Source: a virus. Taken from it: 56,327 nucleotides of DNA. The DNA is taken from IMG/VR virus record IMGVR_UViG_3300027889_000009, positions 1 through 56,327 of that record; one strand, given 5' to 3'. The position numbers and the translations under genes were made by a program. Shown piece by piece: positions 15,207 to 23,390 of this stretch. The number at the start of each line of letters is the position of its first letter. The first letter of the stretch is position 1. A model generated the notes under the pieces. That model had not been told where the DNA came from and ran no database searches. It saw nothing but the letters and a program-made list of their open reading frames with translations.

Positions 15207-18005
15207 TTACCACCAGTACGACATAGAAGCACCCATACCGATACCAGCGCTTGCAGGAGGGGCATATTGCTGCACACTGTAGGAGTACAGGTTGCCGCCG
15301 TTCGTCTTGAATCGGGGACGGTATAGTCCAGCTGGCAACGTGCTCCCATTCCACGTTATCGTCGTACCCGTCGTGCCTGCGCTGACCACCGTACTCTGCG
15401 CGTCACCAAAGCCAGTGATGACATTTCCCTGCGGGTCGAGCAATGCCACCGTGATGTTGCCCGCCGTGCCGTCAGCGTTGACCACTATGGCGTTGACGTT
15501 GGCCACTGATTGATACATCGCCCTGCACGTCACAGAGCCATTCGCTCCTGATGGAGCAAGTGCTTGCCACCTGTCAAAGGGGATGAATCCAAGGCACAGC
15601 TGGTTATCGTAGCCTGTGCCAGCATCGTGAGACACGGTGCCGCCGCTGTACCAAATGTAAATCTGACCGCCGATGTTGAAGTAACCACTGGTGCCGTACA
15701 TCACCTTGGTGTCCGGCCCGGTCACACCGTTGGGAATCCAGTGGTCTTCAACAAGAACATTGCTGTAACCTTCGTCCGGTGAGACATACAGGGACATATC
15801 CGTTGTCCCGTTCGCGTCTACCGCCCGCGAGAATATCGTGATTGGCACCACCCAAAGACGCCCACGCTTGTACGGAGCACACGCCGAGTAGTATTGGTAG
15901 TTCCCCGAACCGGCGATCAGCAAGAACGGCCCCGACCAGTTGGAAGCGTGGGACGGGTTGGACGTAGCGCAGGTGTAGATGCCCAGCGAACGCTGCTCCT
16001 GCTGACTGTTATTAAGGTACTGGGCATAGATAAACGGCTTGCCGCTGGCCCTGAATGTGAGTGCGTCGGCGATGTACGTTGAAGTCGTGATCCCGAATAT
16101 CGTGGGGTTATTGCCTAAATCGAACGTGCCGTCGTCGTGCTGCACGATGTACTGCACGTCCACACCGAGCCCGCTGTTTGGCCCACAACTGAACAGGTAC
16201 TTCGGCTGATGCGTCCCGCTGATGGTGGTAACGCTGAGGACACGATATGTCGATGCGTTGTAGCTGTACAGGCCCACCTTCGTCGAGCCAGCAAATTGAG
16301 AAGTCGTCCACGTCAGCGGGTAACTGTTGACACCCTGAGTCAAGGTCGCAGTTATGACGTTGCCATTCAAAGAACCTGCGATTGTGCAATACTGACCTAC
16401 AACAAGACTGCCGGCAGCGACGAAGGTCAAAGACGTGAAACTGCCATTGATAACTTCGTAGAGGATAAACGTGCCCGACACCTGTGCAGGAACGAGGAGC
16501 AGGTAGTTCTGGTAATCGGTCCAACGGAGCATGAATCCATAAGCGGCTCCGTCGCTCTGTACGATTATCTGGATACTAAAATTGTAGTTAGCAACACCAA
16601 CTTCAATCCAGGCAGTTAGGGTCGCGTTGCTGCCGGGACCAGTCACCGTACCACCGCTGACGACAAACGAACCGGCTCCAGTGCCGAGTATCCAGCACAA
16701 CCCGGTTTCAGGGAAGTAATTGGCGGTCAAGTCGGTGCCATTGCTGAACGTGCCAGATACCAAAGTTGCCGATGGTGGCGTCCAGGTTGGATTATAGACC
16801 ACCCCGACGACGTAGTAGGCTTCTCCGTTGGTGTTGCAGTCAATCAGGTTGTTCGTGGTGGTTCCCGATGACGGTGGGTACTTCGCCAGATTAAGCGTGG
16901 GCTTAGTCCAGCTGATGCCATCGGACGAATATGCGTAAGCAGACCCCATGTTTGCTAGGTTGCTATCAAAGCAGGAGTAGAGCGCTTCATACCTGCCCAG
17001 AATCGCGTTGTAATACACGTTCCAGTAAGCAGCGTAAATGTCCCAGGTATTGCCTGTCGTGATCGGGTTGCCGCTGTACTTCGTGAAAGTGGTGATGGTC
17101 TGCGTCAACCCGCTCGTGGCGTACACGCAGGTCATGCCGTTGGTGCCGCCAGCTGCTACGGAAGTGCCGAAGTCCAGGAACAACTCGTTCCACGTCGATG
17201 GCGTACTGCCGTTCCAGCCGGCTGGATGCCCGCGAGCTTCTCCGTAAGCGAACAACGCGTGCCGGTCCACGGCGTTAACAGCTGCGCCCTGGACGAAGAG
17301 AAATTCCGGTAAGTCGCCGACTAAGACGGCGCCGCTGTAGTAGCCTACTGTCAACGGATTGGTCGGGGCGCCCAACGAAAAACCACCGCCCACACCTGAG
17401 TTAGTCCCCAAGCCGAGGCTGACGTCCCAATCCCAAGCAGCCACCGTGGTGCCGTCAAAAGTGATGAGCACGCCGTGGACAGCCGGCGTCTGTAACACGC
17501 TGGACCACGACCAGTTGACGGTGAGGGTGCCGGCATTTGAGATCAGCACGACCAACGAACTCGTGCTGGCGATGTACTTGATACAGAAACCAGTCCCTGT
17601 CCCATTGGCGCTAGTGTCGAAGATGACATAGGTGCCCGTTGGCGGAAACACGGCGGATCGCGGGAAGTAAAGGATCGACCACGGGTTGCCGTTGGAGAAA
17701 CCGGTCCAGTCGCCAGCAGACGCCGCTTGCAGGCCCTGGTTGGCGGCGCCGGACCAGCTGATCTGCTGTTTACCGATTGGCCAGTCTTGCGGATGAAAGA
17801 CCGGCGGCGTGCCGAGTGCCGTGAGCGTTTTGCCACCTATCGCATCGGTTAAGGAAGCGACGTTGGCACCTTCAGCAAGCAGCAGGGTATCGGCCTTGTA
17901 CTGGTTAGAGTACACAGCTCCGGCGGTCGTCAGTGTCGGCGGCGTTAGCGCCATGAGCACAACTAGAAGCCACACGCTTCTGCCCCTGTCTTGACGGAAG
18001 GCCAC
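15207..18005 (-). CDS. Large beta-propeller/lectin protein with signal-like N-terminus
   Basis: I start at GTG 18005, giving 932 residues; a longer open frame collides with the glycosyltransferase gene. Residues 1-30 look like a signal or anchor (RSVWLLVVLMALTPP). Next come a LamG-like domain and then repeated blades with YSSDGISWTKPTLNLAKYPP, PDTKVMYGTSGYFNIGGQIY and IWYSGGTVSHDAGTG, like GH43/GH32 five-blade propellers, with an inserted beta-sandwich. It may be a glycan-binding or depolymerase tail protein, or an exported enzyme. A later ATG at 17954 is an alternative start. Confidence 0.6.
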   Translation of the reverse strand: MAFRQDRGRSVWLLVVLMALTPPTLTTAGAVYSNQYKADTLLLAEGANVASLTDAIGGKTLTALGTPPVFHPQDWPIGKQQISWSGAANQGLQAASAGDWTGFSNGNPWSILYFPRSAVFPPTGTYVIFDTSANGTGTGFCIKYIASTSSLVVLISNAGTLTVNWSWSSVLQTPAVHGVLITFDGTTVAAWDWDVSLGLGTNSGVGGGFSLGAPTNPLTVGYYSGAVLVGDLPEFLFVQGAAVNAVDRHALFAYGEARGHPAGWNGSTPSTWNELFLDFGTSVAAGGTNGMTCVYATSGLTQTITTFTKYSGNPITTGNTWDIYAAYWNVYYNAILGRYEALYSCFDSNLANMGSAYAYSSDGISWTKPTLNLAKYPPSSGTTTNNLIDCNTNGEAYYVVGVVYNPTWTPPSATLVSGTFSNGTDLTANYFPETGLCWILGTGAGSFVVSGGTVTGPGSNATLTAWIEVGVANYNFSIQIIVQSDGAAYGFMLRWTDYQNYLLLVPAQVSGTFILYEVINGSFTSLTFVAAGSLVVGQYCTIAGSLNGNVITATLTQGVNSYPLTWTTSQFAGSTKVGLYSYNASTYRVLSVTTISGTHQPKYLFSCGPNSGLGVDVQYIVQHDDGTFDLGNNPTIFGITTSTYIADALTFRASGKPFIYAQYLNNSQQEQRSLGIYTCATSNPSHASNWSGPFLLIAGSGNYQYYSACAPYKRGRLWVVPITIFSRAVDANGTTDMSLYVSPDEGYSNVLVEDHWIPNGVTGPDTKVMYGTSGYFNIGGQIYIWYSGGTVSHDAGTGYDNQLCLGFIPFDRWQALAPSGANGSVTCRAMYQSVANVNAIVVNADGTAGNITVALLDPQGNVITGFGDAQSTVVSAGTTGTTITWNGSTLPAGLYRPRFKTNGGNLYSYSVQQYAPPASAGIGMGASMSYWW

Positions 18006-18077
18006 GATGAGTGTATCATCTTCATTCAACAAACGTATCATAAGGATACGCTGGCGGTTCCGCAACGAGAAACCGAA

Positions 18078-18953
18078 ATGGCCAAGCATCTTGTCGCTTT
18101 GGGGCGTCCCACGGGAAACGGATACGAGCGGGTTGAGATAGGCAATCTCATCATGGAAGTGACGGGACAGTTCTACAACGACCCGGAAGTGACGCCGTTT
18201 ATCAGCGACATCGTCCACATCCCCATCCAGAAGTTCCCCACGTCGCTGGCACGCAACACACTCGTGGACAAGTGCCAGAAGTACGCCGGTCCCGCAGGTG
18301 CCAGGGTCGATTACCTGATGATGGTGGACGTGGACGGGGCGCCGCGTCCTGGCACCTTCAAGGCCATGTTCAACTTCCTTCGCCAGCAACCTGTTCCCAG
18401 CGTCGTTGGTGCCCCGTACATCAGTGGGGATGGGTCAATCCAGGTGTTCCACTTCGACAGCGCCCAGGTCCACTTCAGGCACGGCCTGAACGACTTCGGC
18501 ATCAAGCGGTACAGCAGGGAGTTGGCGGCGCTGAAGCAGGGAACAGGATTCGAGCGCGTGGCGTGCGTTGGGACGCACTGCGTCATGTTCGACATGCGGG
18601 TGTTCGACGACCTGAAGCGGCCTTACTTCATGTACGCAAGCAACGAGATAGGCACGGAATGCACGGAGACGGAAGACTGCTACCTGATGCGGCACCTGTT
18701 CCACAAGGGAACGCCGATATTCTGTGCGTGGGACTACCCTGCGGTCCACTACAAGGAGCTTCCCTTGGAGATACCGACGCCAATCGGTCTGGACCAGATA
18801 CCGGAGTTCTACCAGCGGAAGGTGGCTGCTGCGGAAGCGGTGTCGCTCAAATCAGAAGAGAAGTGGGACAAGGATGCGGTAGCGGCACTGCGGCCAAATG
18901 GCAACGGCGAAGTCACTCCTTTGGCTTCGCCTTCAGATGACCGCGCTCGTTGA
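18078..18953 (+). CDS. GT-A type glycosyltransferase-like protein
   Basis: The start is ATG 18078 (MAKHLVALGRPTGNGYE); upstream codons overlap the opposing gene. The protein shows a GT-A pattern: FPTSLARNTLVDKC, then VDYLMMVDVDGAPRP with a DxD at residues 84-86, VVGAPYISGDG, and a C-terminal acceptor region TECTETEDCYLMRHLFHKG with PAVHYKELPLEIP. It probably transfers a sugar to a virion, DNA or surface glycan. It is on the strand opposite its neighbours, and its 3' end overlaps the next minus gene by 41 nt. Confidence 0.8.
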   Translation: MAKHLVALGRPTGNGYERVEIGNLIMEVTGQFYNDPEVTPFISDIVHIPIQKFPTSLARNTLVDKCQKYAGPAGARVDYLMMVDVDGAPRPGTFKAMFNFLRQQPVPSVVGAPYISGDGSIQVFHFDSAQVHFRHGLNDFGIKRYSRELAALKQGTGFERVACVGTHCVMFDMRVFDDLKRPYFMYASNEIGTECTETEDCYLMRHLFHKGTPIFCAWDYPAVHYKELPLEIPTPIGLDQIPEFYQRKVAAAEAVSLKSEEKWDKDAVAALRPNGNGEVTPLASPSDDRAR

Positions 18954-19314
18954 ACCGCTCCTTGCGAAGCCTGAGTACGGCCTTGCGCCACAACTCTTCC
19001 ATGAGCGGGTAGTCTTCCTGTCTTGCCCAGAATCCACATTCTTCCGACCACGTCTCGTCGCGGAACGTCAGGTTTTCGGAGTAGATGAACTTGCGGATGC
19101 GTGCCTTCTCTTGGCCCTTGTCGTCTTCCCACACCTGCCTGATGGTCGCTTCAAAATCGCCGGTGATTTGACCCAGGATGCAGTCGTCGTTGCTGGCCAT
19201 GCTGAGACGGGCAAGGTCAAGGTTGTACTTGAAGAGCCACTTGGGGTGGTGCTTGTCGAGCCAGGCGATGCCCTTCTTGATGCGTGCCTTGACGGCCAAC
19301 TCATTCATGGGCAT
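18913..19314 (-). CDS. Conserved phage protein (133 aa)
   Basis: The start of the protein, VKARIKKGIAWLDKHHPKWL, followed by LARLSMASNDDCILGQITGD, fits a small phage family defined by a G-x-x-x-LD-xx-P-xW and C-(I/V)LGQ pattern. The C-terminus is basic. The function is unknown. Convergent overlap with the glycosyltransferase gene (41 nt) is tolerated. Confidence 0.65.
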   Translation of the reverse strand: MPMNELAVKARIKKGIAWLDKHHPKWLFKYNLDLARLSMASNDDCILGQITGDFEATIRQVWEDDKGQEKARIRKFIYSENLTFRDETWSEECGFWARQEDYPLMEELWRKAVLRLRKERFNERGHLKAKPKE

Positions 19315-19317
19315 GCG

Positions 19318-19518
19318 TCAATCCCCAAACAGGGCCTGTTCGATTGCCGCCATTACTTCGCTGACGGTGACGTCCTTGATAGTGACTGACCTGGACTTGT
19401 TTCCCTTGACGGGAGTTGAACCTTTTACAAGGTAAATCTTAACGCAAACCGTACCTTTGTCATCCTTCTTGTGGTTGCTCCCATATCCACCACGGACAAA
19501 CTTCGTGACGCTTTTCAC
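19318..19518 (-). CDS. Small basic protein (66 aa)
   Basis: Lys/Gly-rich N-terminal half (VTKFVRGGYGSNHKKDDKGT) and a C-terminal helix (DVTVSEVMAAIEQALFGD). It overlaps its upstream neighbour's stop by 4 nt. I recognise no family. Confidence 0.5.
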   Translation of the reverse strand: MKSVTKFVRGGYGSNHKKDDKGTVCVKIYLVKGSTPVKGNKSRSVTIKDVTVSEVMAAIEQALFGD

Positions 19519-19832
19519 TGCTGTTCTCCTTTGCTGAGTACGTCTGCCACCGTGATGACCAAATCCGCCATTTTCCTGTAGATGTTCGCCCGGTGCAGAC
19601 CCAACGACTGTGCCGCCAACGTCAGGTTGCCATTGTAGGTCTTGATGGAGTCGGTCACCATGTCGTACTGCAATTGGCGCTGTGCCTGTGCCAGCGTCAT
19701 GCCGCGAGCGGCTTCGACGAATGATGACACGCTCGGCATTCTTTCGCTGACGAGCGTATCGTCATCGTGCAGCATCTCCTTCATTTTTTTGACGCCATCC
19801 ATGATTTGCCGCAGTGTGTAGGTGGTTTCCAT
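19515..19832 (-). CDS. Fis-type helix-turn-helix protein
   Basis: The start chosen is ATG 19832 (METTYTLRQIM); a TTG 45 nt upstream is possible. After a helical N-terminus, residues ~75-100 form a Fis/NtrC-type HTH: NGNLTLAAQSLGLHRANIYR. It probably binds DNA as a dimer and may regulate this or the divergent plus-strand operon. Confidence 0.65.
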   Translation of the reverse strand: METTYTLRQIMDGVKKMKEMLHDDDTLVSERMPSVSSFVEAARGMTLAQAQRQLQYDMVTDSIKTYNGNLTLAAQSLGLHRANIYRKMADLVITVADVLSKGEQQ

Positions 19833-19977
19833 TGCGTTACTTTTCTGGCGTTGCTTTGCATTGAGCCGCTTTGCCAAGCACTACATCGCTCTGATGTGCT
19901 GTACTGGCGTTTCATGCCATAATGATACGCTAGGAATCCCAGAAAGGCAACATCTTCGTTGCCCTGCAACAACGGTA

Positions 19978-20006
19978 TTGCCCTTGGCGGTGGTGCCGCG
20001 TAGAAT
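19978..20006 (+). promoter_or_regulatory. Promoter for XRE-GroES operon
   Basis: TTGCCC (19978-19983), a 17-nt spacer and TAGAAT (20001-20006) precede the plus-strand operon. Just upstream, GGCAAC and GTTGCC form a hairpin (19946-19963) that could be an operator or the end of opposing transcripts. The region between the divergent genes (19833-20079) holds nothing else recognisable. Confidence 0.55.
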
Positions 20007-20079
20007 CACGTCGGCAACCGTGTGCTAGACAGTGTGGCCACCGAGCTGGCCAATTCGGTGGCATTTCTGGAGCAACTTC

Positions 20080-20292
20080 ATGGCGATGGGATTCGGCAAG
20101 CGTCTGGCACAGCTACGCAAGGACCGCGGCTACTCCGTGCGTGGCCTTGCCGACATCGTAGGCGTCCACCGTCAGGAGATACAGCGCCTGGAGCGAACGC
20201 GGTCCAACCCGACGTGGACGAAGGTGCTGGCGCTGGCAGCAGCCCTTGGCGTAGGCGTTGGCGAGTTCACGGACAACGGGAGAAAACGGTAA
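20080..20292 (+). CDS. XRE/Cro-type regulator (70 aa)
   Basis: ATG 20080 has GGAGC 8 nt upstream. Nearly the whole protein is one HTH domain: FGKRLAQLRKDRGYSVRGLA, IVGVHRQEIQRLERTRSNPT, LALAAALGVGVGEF. It is the first gene of the plus-strand operon and is the likely switch or autoregulator between the two strands. Confidence 0.9.
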   Translation: MAMGFGKRLAQLRKDRGYSVRGLADIVGVHRQEIQRLERTRSNPTWTKVLALAAALGVGVGEFTDNGRKR

Positions 20293-20780
20293 TGTCGTCT
20301 CACGCAAGTTTGTACATCGGCCCATTCGTGGAGTGTAAGGTGACGCGGACCACCGTGGAGCGGACGCTTGACAAGATTTGTGTCAACGATGTCTGTCCGA
20401 GATTTGAGCGGCACACGTATGACAACAACAAGTTCTGCGCCGAGTGCGGCCATCCTGTTGGTCACCGCAAAATACAGGAAGAAGGCGATTCCGTGGACAG
20501 GTACGACATGACCGTGAAGTTGCGGGAAAAACTTGCTTCCGTCGCCGTATCCACTGGCATGCACCACTACGTGCCCAACGTGTACGTCAAGGGCATGGAG
20601 CGGCAGATGCGCCTGCATCCAGAAGAACGCGAGTTTGCCCACGTCTTGGACCCAGGCACGTTCATCGACGAGTGCCACGCCTTCACCAAACAGTTCTGTG
20701 CTTGCATGGACATGCTGGAGCAAGCCTACGGCAAGGAAAACGTGCGTGTGCGGTGGGGAATAATCAATACCATCGGTTAG
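20292..20780 (+). CDS. Zn-ribbon-containing phage protein (162 aa)
   Basis: The ATG overlaps the TAA of the XRE gene (TAATG). The protein contains C-x4-C and CxxC pairs (KICVNDVCPRFERHTYDNNK then FCAECGHPVGH, residues ~35-62) forming a likely Zn ribbon, then a C-terminal helical half (HAFTKQFCACMDMLEQAYGK). Function unknown. Confidence 0.65.
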   Translation: MSSHASLYIGPFVECKVTRTTVERTLDKICVNDVCPRFERHTYDNNKFCAECGHPVGHRKIQEEGDSVDRYDMTVKLREKLASVAVSTGMHHYVPNVYVKGMERQMRLHPEEREFAHVLDPGTFIDECHAFTKQFCACMDMLEQAYGKENVRVRWGIINTIG

Positions 20781-20789
20781 GAGCAAACG

Positions 20790-21092
20790 ATGAGCGACGA
20801 AATACGCATGGACGGCACGGCGATGGACAGGCCCATCCCGTGCCACATGCCCATCGGCGAGCGGCAGTACCTTGGACGCCTGCGGTGTCCACAGGGGCAC
20901 AAATTCAATTGTCACCGCATGGGCAGCATGAACAGCCCGTACATGCCAAACCCTGTGGACACCTACCGCATCTTTTGCACGGGCGGCGAGTGTGGCATGG
21001 ACTTGCACTTCGATATGTACCAAGAAGGCCACGGCGAGCAGCTGACGCCGCCAGGATACACGCTGGCCCCAATTGAAGGCGGTGCGATGTGA
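20790..21092 (+). CDS. Cys/His-rich phage protein (100 aa)
   Basis: The gene starts 9 nt after the upstream stop. LRCPQGHKFNCHRMG and IFCTGGECGMDLHFDMY supply Cys and His residues for Zn binding. It overlaps the next gene by 4 nt. Function unknown. Confidence 0.6.
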   Translation: MSDEIRMDGTAMDRPIPCHMPIGERQYLGRLRCPQGHKFNCHRMGSMNSPYMPNPVDTYRIFCTGGECGMDLHFDMYQEGHGEQLTPPGYTLAPIEGGAM

Positions 21093-21367
21093 TACTAAGC
21101 GAAACCGACAAAGAAGACCTGCTCGGCTTCCTGCTGTTCGAGCAAGGCGACGGTGGCATTCTCGACAGCGGCATGCGCGTCACCTTCAACCGTTTCCAGC
21201 ACCTGGAAGTCGAACCAGTCACAGGCAAGCTGATGAGCGCCATCCCACCGGGAGCGCTGGCCACGGTCCACGTCGTCAGCGATGGTACGCTGGAGTTACG
21301 GAACAAGGTGGCGATAACGACGGCAATTCCTGTACTACCTGAGAACACCCAAGGAGTAACTTTGTGA
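21089..21367 (+). CDS. Small beta-rich protein (92 aa)
   Basis: Starts at GTG 21089 overlapping the upstream TGA. The N-terminal helix (SETDKEDLLGFLLFEQGDGG) is followed by beta strands (MRVTFNRFQHLEVEPV; IPPGALATVHVVSDG). It precedes and overlaps the GroES-like gene by 4 nt. No family recognised. Confidence 0.6.
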   Translation: MILSETDKEDLLGFLLFEQGDGGILDSGMRVTFNRFQHLEVEPVTGKLMSAIPPGALATVHVVSDGTLELRNKVAITTAIPVLPENTQGVTL

Positions 21368-21654
21368 GCATTACCGCACGCAACGACATGGTACTGGTCC
21401 GCATCGTGGACAAGGGAAGGACCGAATCCGGCATCGCCATGCCGGACATGGCTCAGGAAGGCAAGGAGTACATCGTGGAATCCATCGGCCCAAAGGTCGA
21501 AGGTCTCGATATCGGCGACAAGGTGCTGGTTCTTGGCGCACGCGGTTCCACATGGGAATTCATACCCAACTCGCGCGACCTGTTTATCGTCAGGGAATCA
21601 GCCATACCGCTTGTATACGGTGGCACAGCGAAGCGTTCAGGAGCGAAGACATGA
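21364..21654 (+). CDS. GroES-like co-chaperonin
   Basis: The 96-residue length and the pattern MVLVRIVDKGRTESGIAMPD, VESIGPKVEGLDIGDKVLVL and LFIVRESAIPLVY match the Cpn10/GroES fold, with a mobile loop around GRTESGIAMPD. Phage co-chaperonins such as T4 gp31 replace host GroES so that the GroEL cage can fold capsid protein. A GTG start overlaps the preceding gene. Confidence 0.85.
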   Translation: MSITARNDMVLVRIVDKGRTESGIAMPDMAQEGKEYIVESIGPKVEGLDIGDKVLVLGARGSTWEFIPNSRDLFIVRESAIPLVYGGTAKRSGAKT

Positions 21655-21878
21655 GCGATACCTTGGCCGACCGCGACAACAGGGTAAACCGCGCCCTGGC
21701 GCACATGTGCAAGACAGAACTGGACAAACTCACCCACGCCGCCAACCACGGTCCTGCTGGTGGCCTGCCGCTCACTGGTTCGCTCCTGGACAAGGCGGTG
21801 AACCTGGAGTTGGCGTTTGCGGCCACGGGACGGCTCAGGAACGACGTGTTGAAGTTGTTCTCGACGGAGTTGGACTGA
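21651..21878 (+). CDS. Small helical protein (75 aa)
   Basis: ATG 21651 overlaps the GroES-like stop by 4 nt. The product is helical (VNRALAHMCKTELDKL; LLDKAVNLELAFAATGRLRN) with no recognised domain. Position suggests translational coupling with the co-chaperonin. Confidence 0.55.
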   Translation: MSDTLADRDNRVNRALAHMCKTELDKLTHAANHGPAGGLPLTGSLLDKAVNLELAFAATGRLRNDVLKLFSTELD

Positions 21879-21879
21879 C

Positions 21880-22188
21880 GTGTCCAAATCAAAAACCTGT
21901 CTGCGCCGTCGTCTGTGGTATCGCACCTTTGGCACGTCCAAGGTTGGCGTGTGCCACTGGTGCGGCAACCCCATCCACTTCGATGAAGCCACGGTTGACC
22001 ACGAACCGCCACTGGCAGAAGGCGGCGACGACCAGCACGTATTCATCGCGTGCTCTCCGTGCAATCAGCGGCGTGGCCAAGAGTTGTTGAAGAAGATGAA
22101 CGCACGAAACCGTCGTGTCGCAAGGAAGTCGGTCAACAAACCAGTTGCTGTGCGTGCCAACTGGCATGGCGGCTGGTACATGGACTAA
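21880..22188 (+). CDS. HNH endonuclease (102 aa)
   Basis: The domain is CHWCGNPIHFDEATVDHEPP (first Cys pair and the H of HNH), then GGDDQHVFIACSPCNQRRGQ (Asn and second Cys pair). It is short, as for packaging-associated or homing HNH enzymes. It ends the plus-strand operon. It is not next to terminase or portal, so a homing or recombination role is as likely as packaging. GTG start. Confidence 0.85.
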   Translation: MSKSKTCLRRRLWYRTFGTSKVGVCHWCGNPIHFDEATVDHEPPLAEGGDDQHVFIACSPCNQRRGQELLKKMNARNRRVARKSVNKPVAVRANWHGGWYMD

Positions 22189-22628
22189 TCGGTGATTTGC
22201 GCCGGGTACTGCGTCACCATCACCGGCTCGCCACTAAGCAACGCCTTACCTACTTCATCGGCGTTTTTATGCAGTGCAGCCACTTCTTCTCCCAACTGTC
22301 TGCATCGTGCTTCCAATTCCCGGTAACTTGGCCACACGCCGCCTTCGCATCGGTTCTCGATGAATCGGCGGCAGCTCTCAAGCATCTCTTCCTTGTTGCC
22401 GACGTGTCTGTCGCACGGTGGTAGGCCAGCGGCGACGTAAAGGCGGTCATCGTCTTCGATGCACCTATCGTCTGCCTTCTGGATGTGGTGTTCGGCAATG
22501 GCGATGCGGAGTGCGTCAATCTCGGCGAACAGCGACAGTATCACTTCTTCTGGTTCCAGTATAGGCAAGGTGGTGTTGTGAACGTGGTCTCGCCAGATGG
22601 CCAACTGTTCGTCGGTTGGTCGGTTCAT
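22185..22628 (-). CDS. Helical phage protein (147 aa)
   Basis: ATG 22628. The N-terminus TDEQLAIWRDHVHNTTLPIL and the middle helix AEIDALRIAIAEHHIQKADD are typical of small phage early proteins; Glu-rich C-terminal helix (LEARCRQLGEEVAALHKNAD). It overlaps the next gene upstream by 4 nt. Function unknown. Confidence 0.6.
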   Translation of the reverse strand: MNRPTDEQLAIWRDHVHNTTLPILEPEEVILSLFAEIDALRIAIAEHHIQKADDRCIEDDDRLYVAAGLPPCDRHVGNKEEMLESCRRFIENRCEGGVWPSYRELEARCRQLGEEVAALHKNADEVGKALLSGEPVMVTQYPAQITD

Positions 22629-22954
22629 CGCGTTCTCCTTCGGTAGAAGTCCATCACGCCACTGTCGTATTCCCATCCCTGACGCATCAGCCACGCCGCC
22701 AGCATCTTGTTCCCCACGCCTTCCACGACCACCATGTCGAACCGCTCGTCGGCACAAACCATGTCCAGGAACCGCGTGAAGTGACCCTGGCGCTGGCTGG
22801 CGTCTTCCACCTTGACGGTCTCGACGACGATGGCGTGGATGGTTGGGCGCATGGTCCAATTGGGACGCTCTGCCGAAAGACGCAGGTGTTCGGCGTCAAC
22901 CCAGCACTCGCGGATGGTGGCGGTCAGTGGGCCTACGGTGATGGTTTGTCGCAT
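22625..22954 (-). CDS. GNAT-fold acetyltransferase-like protein
   Basis: The 109-residue protein ends with the short phage GNAT pattern: VEDASQRQGHFTRFLDMV (cofactor loop Q/R-x-x-G-H), VVVEGVGNKMLAAWLMRQGW and FYRRR. The reduced family lacks the full first half of classical GNATs. The substrate is unknown; some phage GNAT-like proteins modify host RNA polymerase or DNA bases, but nothing here shows which. Confidence 0.6.
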   Translation of the reverse strand: MRQTITVGPLTATIRECWVDAEHLRLSAERPNWTMRPTIHAIVVETVKVEDASQRQGHFTRFLDMVCADERFDMVVVEGVGNKMLAAWLMRQGWEYDSGVMDFYRRRTR

Positions 22955-23200
22955 TTAATGGCCCTTGATGCGTCTTTTCGTTTCGCAGTGACTGTAGCCG
23001 CAAGCGCACAAAATCACGCACTGGTCCGGTGAAGGCTTGGCGAAGTAATCCCTGTCGTGCATGAGCCACCACTGGCCATGCGTTTTGCAGAAGTATTTGC
23101 AAAACCGCCTGAACCTGTTGAGCTTACGTTCTGGGTGCGCCCGAAGTATGTGGACTTCACCGTTTGGCAGGCTTACCGTCGTGTCATTAGTCGGCATCAT
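22955..23200 (-). CDS. Small Cys-rich protein (81 aa)
   Basis: Start at ATG 23200, whose TG is shared with the stop of the upstream gene. It has basic N-terminal half (HPERKLNRFRRFCKYFCKTH) and a Cys-rich end (DQCVILCACGYSHCETKRRI), probably Zn binding. Function unknown. Confidence 0.55.
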   Translation of the reverse strand: MMPTNDTTVSLPNGEVHILRAHPERKLNRFRRFCKYFCKTHGQWWLMHDRDYFAKPSPDQCVILCACGYSHCETKRRIKGH

Positions 23201-23361
23201 CTCGTCATCCCACTTTCTTCCCACTCTTGCCGGTACTTGTTTATGGCGGCCACGGCTTCATCGGCCGTCAAGAATAGCTGGTCGTGCGCGTTCCAAACGG
23301 CGGCTTCAAACTCATCTGGTGTGCCGTGCTTCCCCTTCAGTTCTTGCTGTTTGTCGGTCAT
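23197..23361 (-). CDS. Small acidic helical protein (54 aa)
   Basis: A 54-codon frame from ATG 23361 to TGA 23199-23197, coupled to the next gene by ATGA. The sequence (KGKHGTPDEFEAAVWNAHDQ; LTADEAVAAINKYRQEWEES) is a typical soluble helical mini-protein. No family recognised. Confidence 0.55.
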   Translation of the reverse strand: MTDKQQELKGKHGTPDEFEAAVWNAHDQLFLTADEAVAAINKYRQEWEESGMTR

Positions 23362-23390
23362 TGCGTTGCCCAACTAACGATCCCTTGCTG

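Noticed and set aside
18006-18389. N-terminal extension of the large propeller protein
   Set aside because: It overlaps the glycosyltransferase coding region and is not sense-like; the signal-like segment begins after it.
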